Assembly: GCF_029852145.1 (NCBI RefSeq)
Contig: NC_079974.1
Location: forward strand, 2,917,001 to 2,981,000
Length of the DNA: 64,000 nucleotides
Origin: Microplitis mediator
Taxonomy: Eukaryota; Arthropoda; Insecta; Hymenoptera; Braconidae
Direction: 5' to 3'
Both the position numbers and the translations under genes were made by a program. The notes under the pieces are model-generated. The model ran no database searches and was not told where the DNA came from. It was given only the letters and a program-made list of their open reading frames with translations. Within the stretch, counting starts at the first letter, position 1, and every line of letters begins with the position of its first letter. Shown piece by piece: positions 1 to 12,400 of the stretch.

Positions 1-919
1 GGCAGTTGTGGCGTCATTCTGTATTTATTTCACCATTCAATCATCGCAGTGGAAGATTCCCCAAGTCATAGACGGGAATCTTTGGTTTTGGCTCCTCGAC
101 ACAACAAGTATTTCATGTTAATAGTAAATAGTAAAATAGTAAATCATATTTTAAAAATTTACTTTTTATTTAATAAGTTTAATATATTTTTTGTAAATAA
201 TTAAATAATAATGTAATTAAAATTAATGATAATGCACCATAGACTTAATCATGTCTTTTGAAAAATAAAATATTAATAAAACGAAATCCTCTTTTTGTTT
301 TGATTTTAATATAATTAATTATTTTATATAAGTAATTTTATTTTAAGAGTAATAATTAATTTTTATGACAGTAAAGTTAGCGAACATCTGACAATTTTTT
401 AAACTTTGAAATAAAAATTAAAATGTTTACAAAATAAAAAAAAAAATTCATATTTAGACAATTCGAAATTCAGTAGATGCATTTTTTAAAAATTTTATTA
501 CTTTACTTATTTAATTTTTTTAGATGTAATTAAAAAATTGTCGGATGTCTACTGCACTTACACTTAGTTAATTTTTCCAAATTACATTTTTATAAAATTT
601 TTTAATGAATGCAGAATAAAAATCAAAAATTTAATTCAAAATATCACTTTCTATTTTTAAAAAATACAAATTATCTTCGAATAAAAAATTAAAAAAAAAA
701 TATGATCCTGAAGTTAGCAGACAGTTAAAAATTTTCAAACGTATTTTTCAAGAATTCAATTAAAAATAAAATAATTGCTCATAAATAAAATTAAAAAAAC
801 TATAGGTGCAATTTTTTAAAATGTCATGTTTAAAAAAAAAATTCAAAAATTAGACGTCGGCTACTTTAAGTGTCATAAATAGGGCTAAGATTTTTGCTTT
901 AATTTAAAATCAAGCAATA
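1..919. other. AT-rich non-coding stretch
   Basis: I see no gene, RNA or clear repeat here. The DNA is very AT-rich with many A and T runs, and no long open frame. Confidence 0.5.
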
Positions 920-1480
920 ATAAATACTGGTGTCAAATTTTTGAAATTACGGAAAAAATATTGGTTGTCGAAAAAAGTTTTTTGAGCAAAAGTCCTAGGA
1001 AATTTAATTAAAAAAAAAATGTCTCTTATTATTTTTTCTTAGGACTAAAAAGAAAGACGTAATTTAAAAATTAAGATTTCCACAATTATCAAAAATTTGA
1101 ATTATTCATATGAATATTAATTTTAGAATTGCGGTGAAAATATTGGCCGTATAAACAAATTTTTCGATTAAAAGTTGTTCAGAATTTAATTAAAAAAAAA
1201 AATGTCTTTTATTATTTTTTCTTAGGACTAAAAAGAAAGCCGTAATTTTAAAATTAAGATTTTCATAATTCTCAAAAATTTAAATTATTCATATGGATCT
1301 TAATTTTGGAATTACGGTGAAAATATTGGCCATATAAAAAAATTATTTTAGTAAAAGGTGTTCAAAATTCAATATAAAAAAAAAATGTCTCTTATTATTT
1401 TTTCTTAGGACCAAAAAGAAAGCCGTAATTTTAAAATTAAGATTTTCATAATTCTTAAAAATTAGAATTATTAAAATAAA
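920..1480. repeat. Tandem repeat, about 183 bp period, about three copies
   Basis: A unit containing ATGTCTCTTATTATTTTTTC followed by TTAGGAC recurs at 1019, 1202 and 1385, a spacing of 183 bp each time. Units also share an AAAATATTGG block and diverge by scattered substitutions. It is AT-rich and non-coding. It may be a short satellite or part of a larger repeat; I cannot tell. Confidence 0.7.
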
Positions 1481-1594
1481 TGAATAGAAACTTTATTGAT
1501 ATAAAATTTTTGAATTTTTGAGGTCGGGAAAAGAAAAATCGGTTTATTAGTGAAAGCAGACAAAAAATATCGAAATATATTTTGAAAATTATGA

Positions 1595-2397
1595 ATTTTT
1601 AACTTCCCGCTAAGAAAATTGTAAATTTTCAAAAATTCGGGAAGTTATTGGTTTCGGTCCGATTAACGACAATCGAATTTCCATCAGATGTCGACTTTTG
1701 AGGTCCTAGGAAGCTATTCTGACTGATTTCGAGATGATGTCCGAGTGTATGTATGTATGTATGCACGTACGTACGTATGTAAATACCTGTATCTTTTGAA
1801 CGGATGAACTGATTTTAAACTTTAAGGTGTCATTCGACGCGGATTGTCAATATCTTGAAGCCGTGAGAAAATTGAGCTTGATCGGTAGGGCTCGTTCAGA
1901 GATATTCCAAAAATAAAACTTTTTCAAAAGTGTTCTTTTTGGATAACTTTTAATGTGCTCGATGGATTGATTCGAAAATGAACTGAGCTCTAGAGCTTTA
2001 TAAGCCGCGTCGAATGCCACCTTAACCATCAAAATCGGTTTATTCGTTCAAAAGAAACCGTTGTCGAAAGAATTAAAAAAAAAAATTTTTTTATTTTTTC
2101 TGAAATATCTCAAAAACAACTTGATAAATCGAATTCAAAATTTGATCAGCTTTAGAATTTGATAAAACGCGTCGATTGCCACCTCAACCGTCTCGATCAG
2201 TTTATTCGTTTGAGAGATATCGTTGGAGAAAAAATGGTAAAAAACGTTTTTTTTCGAAAACAACAGCATACAAACGTATTGTCGAGCTCGAAAATGTATT
2301 CACAATAATGTTTTCGAGGTTTTTGAGCTCGAAAACAGCGGGAAGTTTTGGGGCTGGCCCGCAGGGTCAACTGACAGACCGATTTTTTTTTCATTTG
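1595..2397 (+). repeat. Interspersed repeat family, near full-length copy
   Basis: It starts with a short hairpin (CTTCCCGC paired with a later CGGGAAG), contains GTAT/GTAC microsatellite near 1747-1780, and ends in a conserved tail with GGGGCTGGCCCGCAGGGTCA just before a T run. The same tail appears at about 17430-17490, 30605-30660, 58980-59040 and twice in 63826-63965. Head sequences recur at 49130-49270 and 58400-58575. Unrelated flanks show it is an interspersed repeat. The element class is unknown to me: there is no coding capacity and I did not find a target duplication. Confidence 0.65.
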
Positions 2398-3989
2398 TTG
2401 CTTTCATTTTATACTCAATACTCTAATTCAGTATAATAAATTGCGATGTCGCCAGTAAAAATTTTTAAAATAAATTTAAATATGTTGCTTTGTCAAAATT
2501 ACAAATTTTATAATGCCGTCATGCTATACAATACGTATAGTAATTTTTCTATAAAATATTACGTGAAAAATACCGTAAAATTCTTTAAGTGTAGATTGAA
2601 AAATTAAAATTATTTCATTTTATTATTCCTGTAAGTAAATTAATTACACTTGAGTACCCAAGATGTCAAAGAAAATCATCGAGTGTCAAAATTTTTATCA
2701 CCGAAAAATTCCATATAATTTTTATAGGCCACCGGAAATTATACAAAATTTTTCTCGTGACTTTGATTACATTGTCATTGGATCGCAGATACCGACGTAA
2801 TTACTATTGTTATTATTTTCCATCGGTAACTGCGAGCAACTCACAGATGAGAAAATTTTTCCTCCACTGCTAAGAAAGTTCTCATTGGGTCGCCAATACC
2901 GACGCGACTATTATTGTCGTTATTTTTTTCAGAACTAACTTCTAACATAAAGGGATTTTTTTTAACAAAATTTTTTAGCCAAAATGAAACACAAACACTA
3001 AATAAATATAAAAACACAAAATTAAAACATATCAACAAACTTTGTAAAGTTTGCGAGCAAACGGGTACAAAATAATATAATTTAAGAAACATAAACTATG
3101 TAACAACAAACATGTAATAACTAAAATGATAAATCAAGAGAATTTTAAAAGTAAAGTAACTTTTAACAAAATTTCATGTAACTCTTTCACTACTTTTTCT
3201 GATTAACCGCAACTTAAATTTTACCACCAATCTTCCCACGCGAAAAAATTATATATGCGGCATATATTCAGATTTGCCCGAATATATACGGACATATAAT
3301 TTTTCCGTGTGGGTTTCCCGACGGAGATTCGGGAGATCCGAACCCTGGTCCATCTTGACCATACCCGGTAAACTGGCTGCATACACCCCCAATCTTCAAG
3401 TCTTTTTAAGTAAAAAATGAACTTAAAAAATTGCCCGTGTAAAAAAGTTGCAGTATTCCACAGGTGATCCGCTGAATATCATGTAGAAGTAATATTTTGA
3501 CACAAATATATGAATTCCAGATGAATTCCTGATGAATACACAAAGATAGTATAGAAATATAGTTTTAGTGATAGATTGTATGAAAAATTCTATTACAAAA
3601 AAAATTTTTTTTTACAGGGAATTTGGGAGTTTTTTTAGCGAAGTGATCTCGGAGTGACGTGGATTTTATGTCATTCCCAACTCACTCCTGTCCGGAGTTT
3701 CAACATTTCAATGAATTTATATTAAACTGTTAAACACTTCGCGAATTTTTTTTTAGTGTATTGACCTAAAAGAGCTTTAATTGGTAAATTTTTCAAATTC
3801 ATTTTAGTTTAGAAAAAAAAAAAAATTTTTTGTAGAAAATTTTTTTTCAGTTGGTCCATTATGCCCCAGATATCGCCGATCAGCTTAAAATATCAAAAAT
3901 AACAAAATTGGACCGAAAATGAAAAAAAAAAATTTACTAAATTTTTGAGGGGGGCCTTCATGCCCCAGGTTCCCCTATTACTTCGTTAT
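2398..3989. other. Gene-free stretch with small repeat relics
   Basis: No gene is supported. 3237-3312 is a short imperfect palindrome bounded by CACGCGAAAAAATTATAT and its near complement, MITE-like. 3847-3976 is the tail of the GGGGAGG-family MITE seen more completely at 55660-56152, ending CCAGGTTCCCCTA. The rest is AT-rich. Confidence 0.5.
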
Positions 3990-5122
3990 AGTCCATCGGC
4001 TGAACAGGAGGTCCCGTAAACATTTTGTTGGCACCGGGTAAGTCCAACTGGTTCTTAGGTATTTTGGGCCAAGGATCACGAAAATTGGGTCCATTTTGTT
4101 CAAAAGTGGTGCTAACAATTGTTTATAACAATTTCATTGTTTAAATCAAAATAACTCCCGAACGGCTGGTTTGTTGGGGCAGTGTAGAGGAAAAAAATGT
4201 TCAGAATAAAAAAATACACAAAAAAGGTACCATGTGTTTTTTTTGCATCTCAAATATTTCGCGAGATATAATAAAAAAACGAGCCGGCGCTCGGACCTCT
4301 CCCTCGCGCACTAGCGACTGCCTATGCGCGAGCTCTCTCTCCGCCAAATTGCGTCAGATGCTGGATAGGCCGGAATTTTTCTAAGTTTTTTACATTAAAA
4401 ATCATAGAAAAATAAAAAAAAAAAATATGGAAAAAATCCATTTGTTTATAACATTTGTGAACAAAAAAAAAACGTCTTTTGACGATACGACAGAAATTTG
4501 TTTCAGAAAAAATGCTGTCGATTGGCAGTATCGACAATTTGTCGATTTGTTTAACCCAATCTGGACTTTGAAAAAATCCATTTGTTTATAACATTTGTGA
4601 ACAAAAAAAAAACGTCTCTTGACGATACAACAAAAATTCGTTTCAGAAAAAATGCTGTCGATTGGTAGTATCAACAATTAATCGATTTTTTTTTTATTTT
4701 TCTATGATTTTTAATGTAAAAAACTTAGAAAAATTCCGGCCTATCCAGCATCTGACGCAATTTGGCGGAGAGAGAGCTCGCGCATAGGCAGTCGCTAGTG
4801 CGCGAGGGAGAGGTCCGAGCGCCGGCTCGTTTTTTTATTATATCTCGCGAAATATTTGAGATGCAAAAAAAACACATGATACCTTTTTTGTGTATTTTTT
4901 TATACTAAACATTTTTTTTTTATTCTACACTGCCCCAACAAACCAGCCGTTCGGGAGTTATTTTGATTTAAACAATTAAATTGTTTTAAACAATTGTTTG
5001 CACCACTTTTGAACAAAATGGACCCAATTTTCGTGATCCTTAGCCCAAAATACATAAGATACAGTTGGATTTACCCGGTGCCAACAAAATGTTTACGGGA
5101 CCTCCTCTTCAGCCGATGGACT
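3990..5122. repeat. Foldback element, copy 1
   Basis: The ends are AGTCCATCGGCTGAACAGG and its near inverse complement TCTTCAGCCGATGGACT. The inverted arms run inward for about 430 bp each, including a GC-rich block (gagccggcgctcgg and complement). The centre has two direct copies of a segment around CCATTTGTTTATAAC. No coding capacity was found. A second, slightly shorter copy lies at 46551-47504. Long inverted arms with no gene fit a non-autonomous foldback DNA transposon. The target duplication is unclear. Confidence 0.8.
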
Positions 5123-6368
5123 ATATACTCTCATGCATCCGAATCCTACAATGAGTTTAACTCCTAAGGAGTGGGGAGTTATCGAGGAGCGAGCGGCTTT
5201 TGGGGAGTAACTTTCTATCCCTGATAAAAAGTAAAAAAATCCATATTTTCTTAATAATAATGTAGATAGGGGAGGTTGGGACACGAAGGCTTTCTTAAGC
5301 CGCTTTTTTTTTTGTGGCTTTTAACCATCAAATTCGTTTACTTGCCGTCTATTTCAGAAAAATCATCAGTCAAAATTGTGCAAAAAAACGAAAAAAAAAT
5401 TTTTTTTTGCTGCGGAACGAAGGGCTCCTTTCCCAAAAAATTAAAAAAAAAATTTTCTTATTTTCCGTCAAGTTATGACCTCTATAATATTTTTATTATA
5501 GTTCAGGTCAATATGTGATATGTGGGGCAAAATGGACTACTCGAAAAAAAAATTGTAACGAAAAAATTTTAATTTTTCCTTTTCCGTCAAGTTAATTATT
5601 TTGTTACAATTTTTTTTTATGGTCCATTTCATTCCACAAGTTTAAATATAATATTCATTATGATGCCAAAGAATAACTGATAAAGTAGTAAAAAATCTGT
5701 GGCACAATGATTGATATTTATATAATATTCTTTTGTACTTTTTTAAATTTTCAGCCTGTAAATGAAATATTTGAAAGAATGGGATAACTTTTTTTTAAAT
5801 AAGGATATCCAGATACGGTCCAGATCAGGAACTCGTCAGGCTGACCCGATGGCAAATAATTTTTTATTTCAAATTTTATAAAGTTTTATAAAATTTTATT
5901 AAGTTTTATAAAAATTTATAAAATTTCATAAAATTTTACCAGGTCATTTTCAGTATAAAGTTTTATGAAATTTTGTAAAATTTTACAAAATTTTATAAAG
6001 TTTTATAAAATGATTTTTTTTTCCGGGACGTGTCACCCATCCAATTAATGTCCAACCTCGATGCTGCTTAATTTTCGTTATTGGAGAATCGTAGTCTGCT
6101 TCGCTCGTCTATTGGTCACTTAAAGCTTAGATAAATTCGTTGCTATATTCATGAATTCTTATCAGCCATATGTCATAGTATTAATTCATAATTATATATA
6201 AAAAATAAATTTAAATAATTTAACTATCGACTGTTTAATGGACATAGAATTTTGAAATTAATTAAATTTATTGATTTTTAATGAATTAAATTTTGGAATT
6301 AATGGCGAAAGCTTTGAACTTTTTCTTGAGTAACGACGATTTAATTTAAATTGCTAGTTGACAAAATA
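5123..6368. other. Repeat-derived intergenic DNA
   Basis: 5255-5560 is a partial copy of the GGGGAGG/ACGAAGGC repeat family (other copies: 18780-18920 minus, 54932-55200, 55660-56152). 5860-6010 is a low-complexity TTTTATAAA array. No gene is supported. Confidence 0.55.
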
Positions 6369-7803
6369 AAAGTTTAAAAACATTAAATTAAAATTATCAC
6401 ATTATGTAATATATATATATATATATATATAAATATGTAAGAGAAAAGGATGGTGGGATAGGTAAAACGAGGTACTTCTAAGATTTTATAAAAAAAACTT
6501 TTTTTTTTTAAATCTTTTATAACTATCCCAAAATTACTTTTGTAAATATAATTAAGCATTATTTTGAATTTTTTTCGTTTAACTCTTTCAAGAATCGAGT
6601 GCTCGTCGAAAAATGTTAAAGACTATTGTATTATCATAAAAACTATTAAAAACTTGATTATCTGCCTTTGCATCCAATAATTGTGTAAAATATAATTTTT
6701 CTCAAAGTAAATAATTTACAAAAAATTTTAATAAAATCAAACTTATTCAATATTCAGAATTTTGTTTTTTTTTTTACATTTTTTGGGGGTACCCTGTGTA
6801 TATTTAGGTAATCAATTATGTTTTTTATAATGTAATTTTCATTTTGTTTATCACCATATTTTATCTGCAAAAATAAAATTTTTCTTTTATGGCCATTGAA
6901 AATTTTGTCTATTTACTTTGAATTTCTAACAATTTTTATAATCATTTTTAATAAACTTTACCAAATCGTGTGAAATTTTATCAATTTTAGCAAAATGCTA
7001 CCCCACACTATATGCAATAGTAACATCAAATTCTCTAAAGTTTTATGAAATATTATATAATTTTATACAATTTCATACAATTATATCGAATTTCATTTAA
7101 TTATTACTTCCCTCACTACAAGATCTTACTTTATGAAACTGTATAAGATTGTATAAAAATTTATATAATTTAATGAAATTGTATAAAAGTTCATCAGCTC
7201 TAGGATTCAAGAAAACGCGCCGATGCTTTTATTTTTGCGACTTTTTTTTTTTTTCGCTCCCATCCCGAAATTTTGTTGGAAATACCCCCAAAAAAAATCC
7301 CTGAGAGTTTGAGCCCTTAATATTAATATTAAGTACTCTACTACAGCGTGTGAAGATTTCCAATTTAAAATACACGTAAACTTGGGTTTATATTTTTAAA
7401 CTTCTTATTTTTAACTCCGCGGCATTTTATGATATCATCTCGCCCAAAGTCGCGATTTTCTTAGAATTAAATGCTCTACAAAAGTAGTCATGGTCGCGAA
7501 GTCGTAACTCGTACAGGTGGGGTAGTACGGACCGCTAAACTGAATTTTTTCATAGGATTCTTGTTTTTTCTCTCAACAACAAAACCTACAGAAAAAATGC
7601 AAATGACAATTTTATAGGAAATTCAATTTCCTACAAAAAAGGTCCTTAGCACCGTATCACTTAGATCGATATTTTCTGAGATATTAGTCAAATAAAAAAT
7701 CAATATTTTCTAAGATTTGATTCGACATTTTATGGGAATTCAATGCTGCGTAAACTTCAATAATTAATATCTCAAAAAGTATCAATCTAAGTGATTCAGT
7801 GCT

Positions 7804-8690
7804 TGTTTTTTATCACAATCGCGGATGGGATGTTAATGTTCATGCAATTGTAATAATTTAATAAGTTAAATTAATATCTTATTAATGTTTCTTTATTTTG
7901 AATTTCAATATAGTAACTGATGTGATTTAATAATGAACAAAATGCTTTTATAAATTAATTGAACAAAAATGGTGAATATAAATCAATGAACAAATTCGGT
8001 AATAACTTCAAAATGGAATTTGCTTTGAATTTTGGTAAGGATGAGAACTAGGCAAGTCTCAACTAAACGGTTTGGGTTCTTGGTGGTAACTGTCTTATTA
8101 TTTTTGTCTTGTATCTGAGACCCTTTAACCTCAGGACCCTTGAACTGTATGTAAAAATCTAAGTGTTTAGAAAAGGTGGGAAACGTCACATTGTGATTGG
8201 GAATCAGCAATTGTAGGAGTAACAATCCTTGGAGTAGGAGGAGGTATTGCGAGAAAGGATAGACCAGAGAAAAGAGCGAGACATTAGAAAGGCTAGAAAT
8301 TATTTAGAGAAAACTGGAGACCATATGATATCGACATAGGCTTAGGACAGAAGACATTTAAAGGAAAAAGGCAATAAAGTAATTTAGTTCAGCTGGACGA
8401 CGTCGTCTGGGAAAATAAGTTTAAATTTTACTTAAGGAATAAATTTTAAGAGGCCTTTAGGATTAAGTTGTAAATTATCTAAACTCAAATTCAGAGAAAC
8501 TCACATTTTGAAGTTTTACAATATATAAAAAAAAAGGGTCTTAAATCATAAAACTAAAATATTGTCAAACAATGGAATTAAAATTGGCTATGCTCTCAAC
8601 GCCGATAGTTATCTTAAAAATATTTGGAATAAAATAAAAATTAGAAATGTTGAACTACAATATTATAAAAATCAGTCATAACTTTAAACA
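7804..8690 (-). repeat. BEL/Pao 3' LTR
   Basis: 887 bp, the same length as and nearly identical to 15207-16093. It lies downstream of pol in element orientation. An 80-codon open frame inside it occurs in both LTRs and is probably not a gene. Confidence 0.92.
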
Positions 8691-8702
8691 TTCTCCCCCC
8701 GT
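8691..8702 (-). other. Polypurine tract of BEL/Pao element
   Basis: On the minus strand GGGGGGAGAA lies immediately upstream of the 3' LTR. That is the usual place for the primer of plus-strand DNA synthesis. Confidence 0.8.
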
Positions 8703-8821
8703 TGAGAGGTCATAGCCGAGCAACTTAATGTCTCTAAATATTCAATTTTAGCTCTGATTGGAATCATCGCACACAGGTAAAATTGCAAGTTTTTTAATAT
8801 TTCGAACAATAGTATATTACA

Positions 8822-8936
8822 CTACAAGGGAAGAAAGTTGAAATTCCTGCCCTGTGTGATAAGATGCCCGAGGCGAAGCCGAGGGCATCATGACACACAG
8901 GGTAGGGCTTTCAACTATCTTCCCGTGTGGTGTATA
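8822..8936. repeat. GC-rich palindrome in BEL/Pao 3' region
   Basis: An imperfect inverted repeat of about 115 bp. CCCTGTGTGATAAGATGCCC is mirrored by GGGCATCATGACACACAGGG, with GAGGCGAAGCCGAG at the tip and GGGAAGA/TCTTCCC at the outside. It is GC-rich against an AT-rich background and lies between pol and the 3' LTR. Confidence 0.75.
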
Positions 8937-9127
8937 CGATTTTTCTTTATACCTGGTCGAAAGTACGTTTATTAATTACATTTTTGAATACTATAAACAA
9001 TACAACCACGTTCTGCCTTCAGCTGACAGGTCGGCCATGTTTTTTTTATTTGCTCCCTATTGACGCGCCTCTTTCGGACATACATAAAACTTTAATTTTT
9101 TTCCGTCTCTCTTTTTTTTTTTGTTGC

Positions 9128-9208
9128 GTTTTTGATGCCTGCCCCGCGACATTTGAAAGCACGAGCGAAGCGAGTGCGTCTGGTCGGCGGGGGCAGGCAT
9201 CAAAAACA
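9128..9208. repeat. Second GC-rich palindrome in BEL/Pao 3' region
   Basis: TTTTTGATGCCTGCCCC is mirrored by GGGGCAGGCATCAAAAA. A smaller inner palindrome reads GCACGAGCGAAGCGAGTGC. The outer arms are about 19 bp. It may be a small captured element or an RNA structure. Confidence 0.75.
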
Positions 9209-9470
9209 AAACAAAAAAAAAGACATAATTATACTTATAAAAAATAAAAAATAAAAAAAAATTATTTTTTTTCGAAAGAAATAAATTTATGCCTATGAAC
9301 AAGTTTTTTTTCCCTGCCAATAAAAAATATATAAATGAATACATAAACTTTCAATAATTAATCTCGCCTCTGCATCAAAATCTTTTATCACCTCATCCTC
9401 GTCCATAAAGTCATCAGATGATACTTTTTCAGTCATTTTATTATTGCAAGTACACTGTTTACTTAAAATA

Positions 9471-12400
9471 TCACAAACAACGAGACACAAAAACACTGAC
9501 ATATATATAAATAAAGCAACGATCTATGATGTTATCGTCAAAAATTTTATTGATAAAGTGGTAGACGTTCAGTAGATGGCAGCAGCCGGCTGTTTCCGTA
9601 GGCACGAAAAAATTTTTTGCTCCCGGCGATATAAGTGGGGCGCGTGTAACTCCACCAGGAGAGGGAAATGAGACTTTAGGCCTTAAAATTAGGGAGGGAA
9701 GTGCGTACTTTCGACTAAGGGATAAAGAAAAAGTATTTCTTGAGGTTTTCACTTTCACTGTACGAATAATACCATCATCACCTGGATAACATTCGATAAC
9801 TTGCCCCATCACCCATTGTGCTGGTGGGGAATTATCATCTCGAAGGAGAACGACTGCTCCCTGAGTAATATTAGGCTCAGGTTTGTCCCACTTCGTTCTA
9901 CGAGTGAGTTCATTAAGATATTCTAAGCTCCACCGCTTCCAAAAATCTTGTTTTACCTTTTGAATATGTTCCCAGGTTGATAAGCGGTTAGTTGGAATAT
10001 CTGTAAAATCATGACCTCGAAGGTTGGTCAGCGAATCACCAATTAAAAAATGGCCGGGGGTAAGGACTAAGGGATCGTTTGAATCTGAGGAAATAGGAGT
10101 TAGTGGTCTTGAATTTAAGATGGCTTCGATTTCAATTACTAAAGTGTTAAATTGTTCATATGTGAACAGCATTTCATGTCCAGCCACATGTTGTAGAAGC
10201 CTTTTAAAACTTTTTACTGCAGCTTCCCATAAACCTCCAACGTGAGGGGCCTGTGGTGGAATGAAATGCCACTGAATGCCTTTGGTAGTAAGGTACCCTT
10301 GAATTTTTTCTTGAGCCTCAGCCGTGGAAAGTTCATCGGTCAATTCTCGTAAAATATTATTTGCACCAACAAAGTTGGTCCCATTGTCACTATATATATC
10401 TTGGCACAACCCACGTCGTGAGACAAATCTTCTCAATGCTGATAAGAAACCTTCGGATGTCAAATCAGTAATTAATTCAAGGTGGACTGCTTTCACTGCA
10501 AGACACACAAATACAGCAACATACGATTTGATTTGTGCCCGATTGCGAAATTTCTTTTCCTTAAGGATAAACGGTCCACAGTAATCTACTCCAACTTGGC
10601 TAAACGGACGTGAGGGATTGACTCGAGGCTTAGGTAGATTACCCATAAGATAATTAGTAGTAGGAGGTCTGGCTTTACAACATTGTACACATTTGTTGAG
10701 GATTTTGTATACCTGGCTTCGACCTTCAATAATCCAGTATTTGCGCCGCAAAATGTACAATGTTTGTTGCACTCCGCAGTGTAAATGTATCCTGTGTGTA
10801 TGACGAATAAAAAGATTGGTGACATGGTTATTTTTCGGTAAGATAATAGGATGTTTTGCATCAAAGGGTAAATTAGAGAAGGATAAACGACCACCGACTC
10901 TCATTATCCCATTATCATCCAACATTGGGGTTAATTTTGAAAGTTGAGCATTTGTATGTTTTGACAAGTCCAATTTATTAAGAATTTTAAGATCTTCGGC
11001 AAAAGCTTGACGTTGAACTGCCTTAATTACTCGAATCTCTACTTCCCGTAATTCTTTTACTGTTAATGGGCCTGTTGTTTGACGCCCTCTTACAAACCTG
11101 AAGCAATAAGCCAACGAACGCATCAGACGGTCAAGATTCGAAAACTTGTCAAATGTTGTAAATTCTCTTTTGGTGGTAAACAGACAAGTGAAGCGCCGTT
11201 GCTCAGGTATTTCTTTACTGAAATGTAAATTAGTGACTGGCCACTTATTCTGGGGCTCGCTTAACCATAGAGGTCCCTTTCTCCAAATTTTCATTGAAAG
11301 AAAGTCAGCAGGTAGAACCCCTCTTGACACAAGATCTGCAGGATTATCTTTTGTGGGTACATGGTGCCATTTGTCAATAATCGTTTTGTTTTGAATGTCT
11401 GCCACTCGGTTGGAAACAAACGTTTTTAAATGCTGAGGTGATGTATTGAGCCAATGTAAAACTATAGTTGAATCAGTCCAACAATAAATTCCATCAAATG
11501 TCATCTTAATGGCTGAAACTGTAGCTGTAATTAACGTTGCTAGAAGTTGTGCACCGCACAACTCTAATCTTGGTATGGTAATTGTTTTTAATGGAGCAAC
11601 CCTTGATTTGGCACACAATAATTGTACTCGCGTCTTACCTTGATGGTCAAGTACACGCAAATAAACGCAAGCACCATATGCCTTTTCACTTGCATCTGAA
11701 AATCCATGTAGCTGTATATTTTTTATTGTTGATGACATAATCGTCCGGGGAAAAGATATCTGGTTCAATAACTGCAGTTGACTGCAGTAGGTTTTCCATT
11801 CAGTGTGAAGTTCCAGTGGCAAAGATTCATCCCAATCGAGTTTCTCGGACCATAATCTCTGTAGAAGAATTTTAGCTATGATAATAACAGGTGCTAATAG
11901 TCCTAGAGGATCAAAAATTTTCGCTACTTCAGACAGAATAGTTCTCTTTGTGATTTTAGTCTGGTTTGTAATGGTAATAGCATTAACTGTATACATTATG
12001 CTATCGGTCTTTGACTCCCAGCAGACGCCCAAAGTCTTTAATGTTGTGTCGCCCAACTGTAAATGAGGGTTAATGTTTTCTTTGGCAATATCCTTTAATA
12101 CCTCACTGTCATTTGATGCCCATTGACGAATAATTAAACCAGCCTTGGCAAGTATATGGGAGACTTCTTGTCGCATTTGAATCGCTTCTAATTTGGTTTG
12201 GGCTCCAGTGAGTAGATCATCTACATAAAAGTCCTCCGTCAGAATTTTGGCTGCTATGGGAAACGAGTGACCTTCATCTTGGGCCAGTTGATGTAAACAA
12301 CGGATAGCCAGGTATGGTGCGGGTCTAAGTCCAAAGGTTACTGTATTCAATTCATAGGATTGTGTTTTATTACCATGATTCCATAATATACGTTGAAATT

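Noticed and set aside
7983..8225. 80-codon frame present in both BEL LTRs
   Set aside because: It lies wholly inside the LTR, has no recognisable domain, and is duplicated only because LTRs are duplicated.
9293..9502. 69-codon frame overlapping the BEL pol C-terminus
   Set aside because: Short, in another frame, and without motifs. An accessory protein is possible but unsupported.
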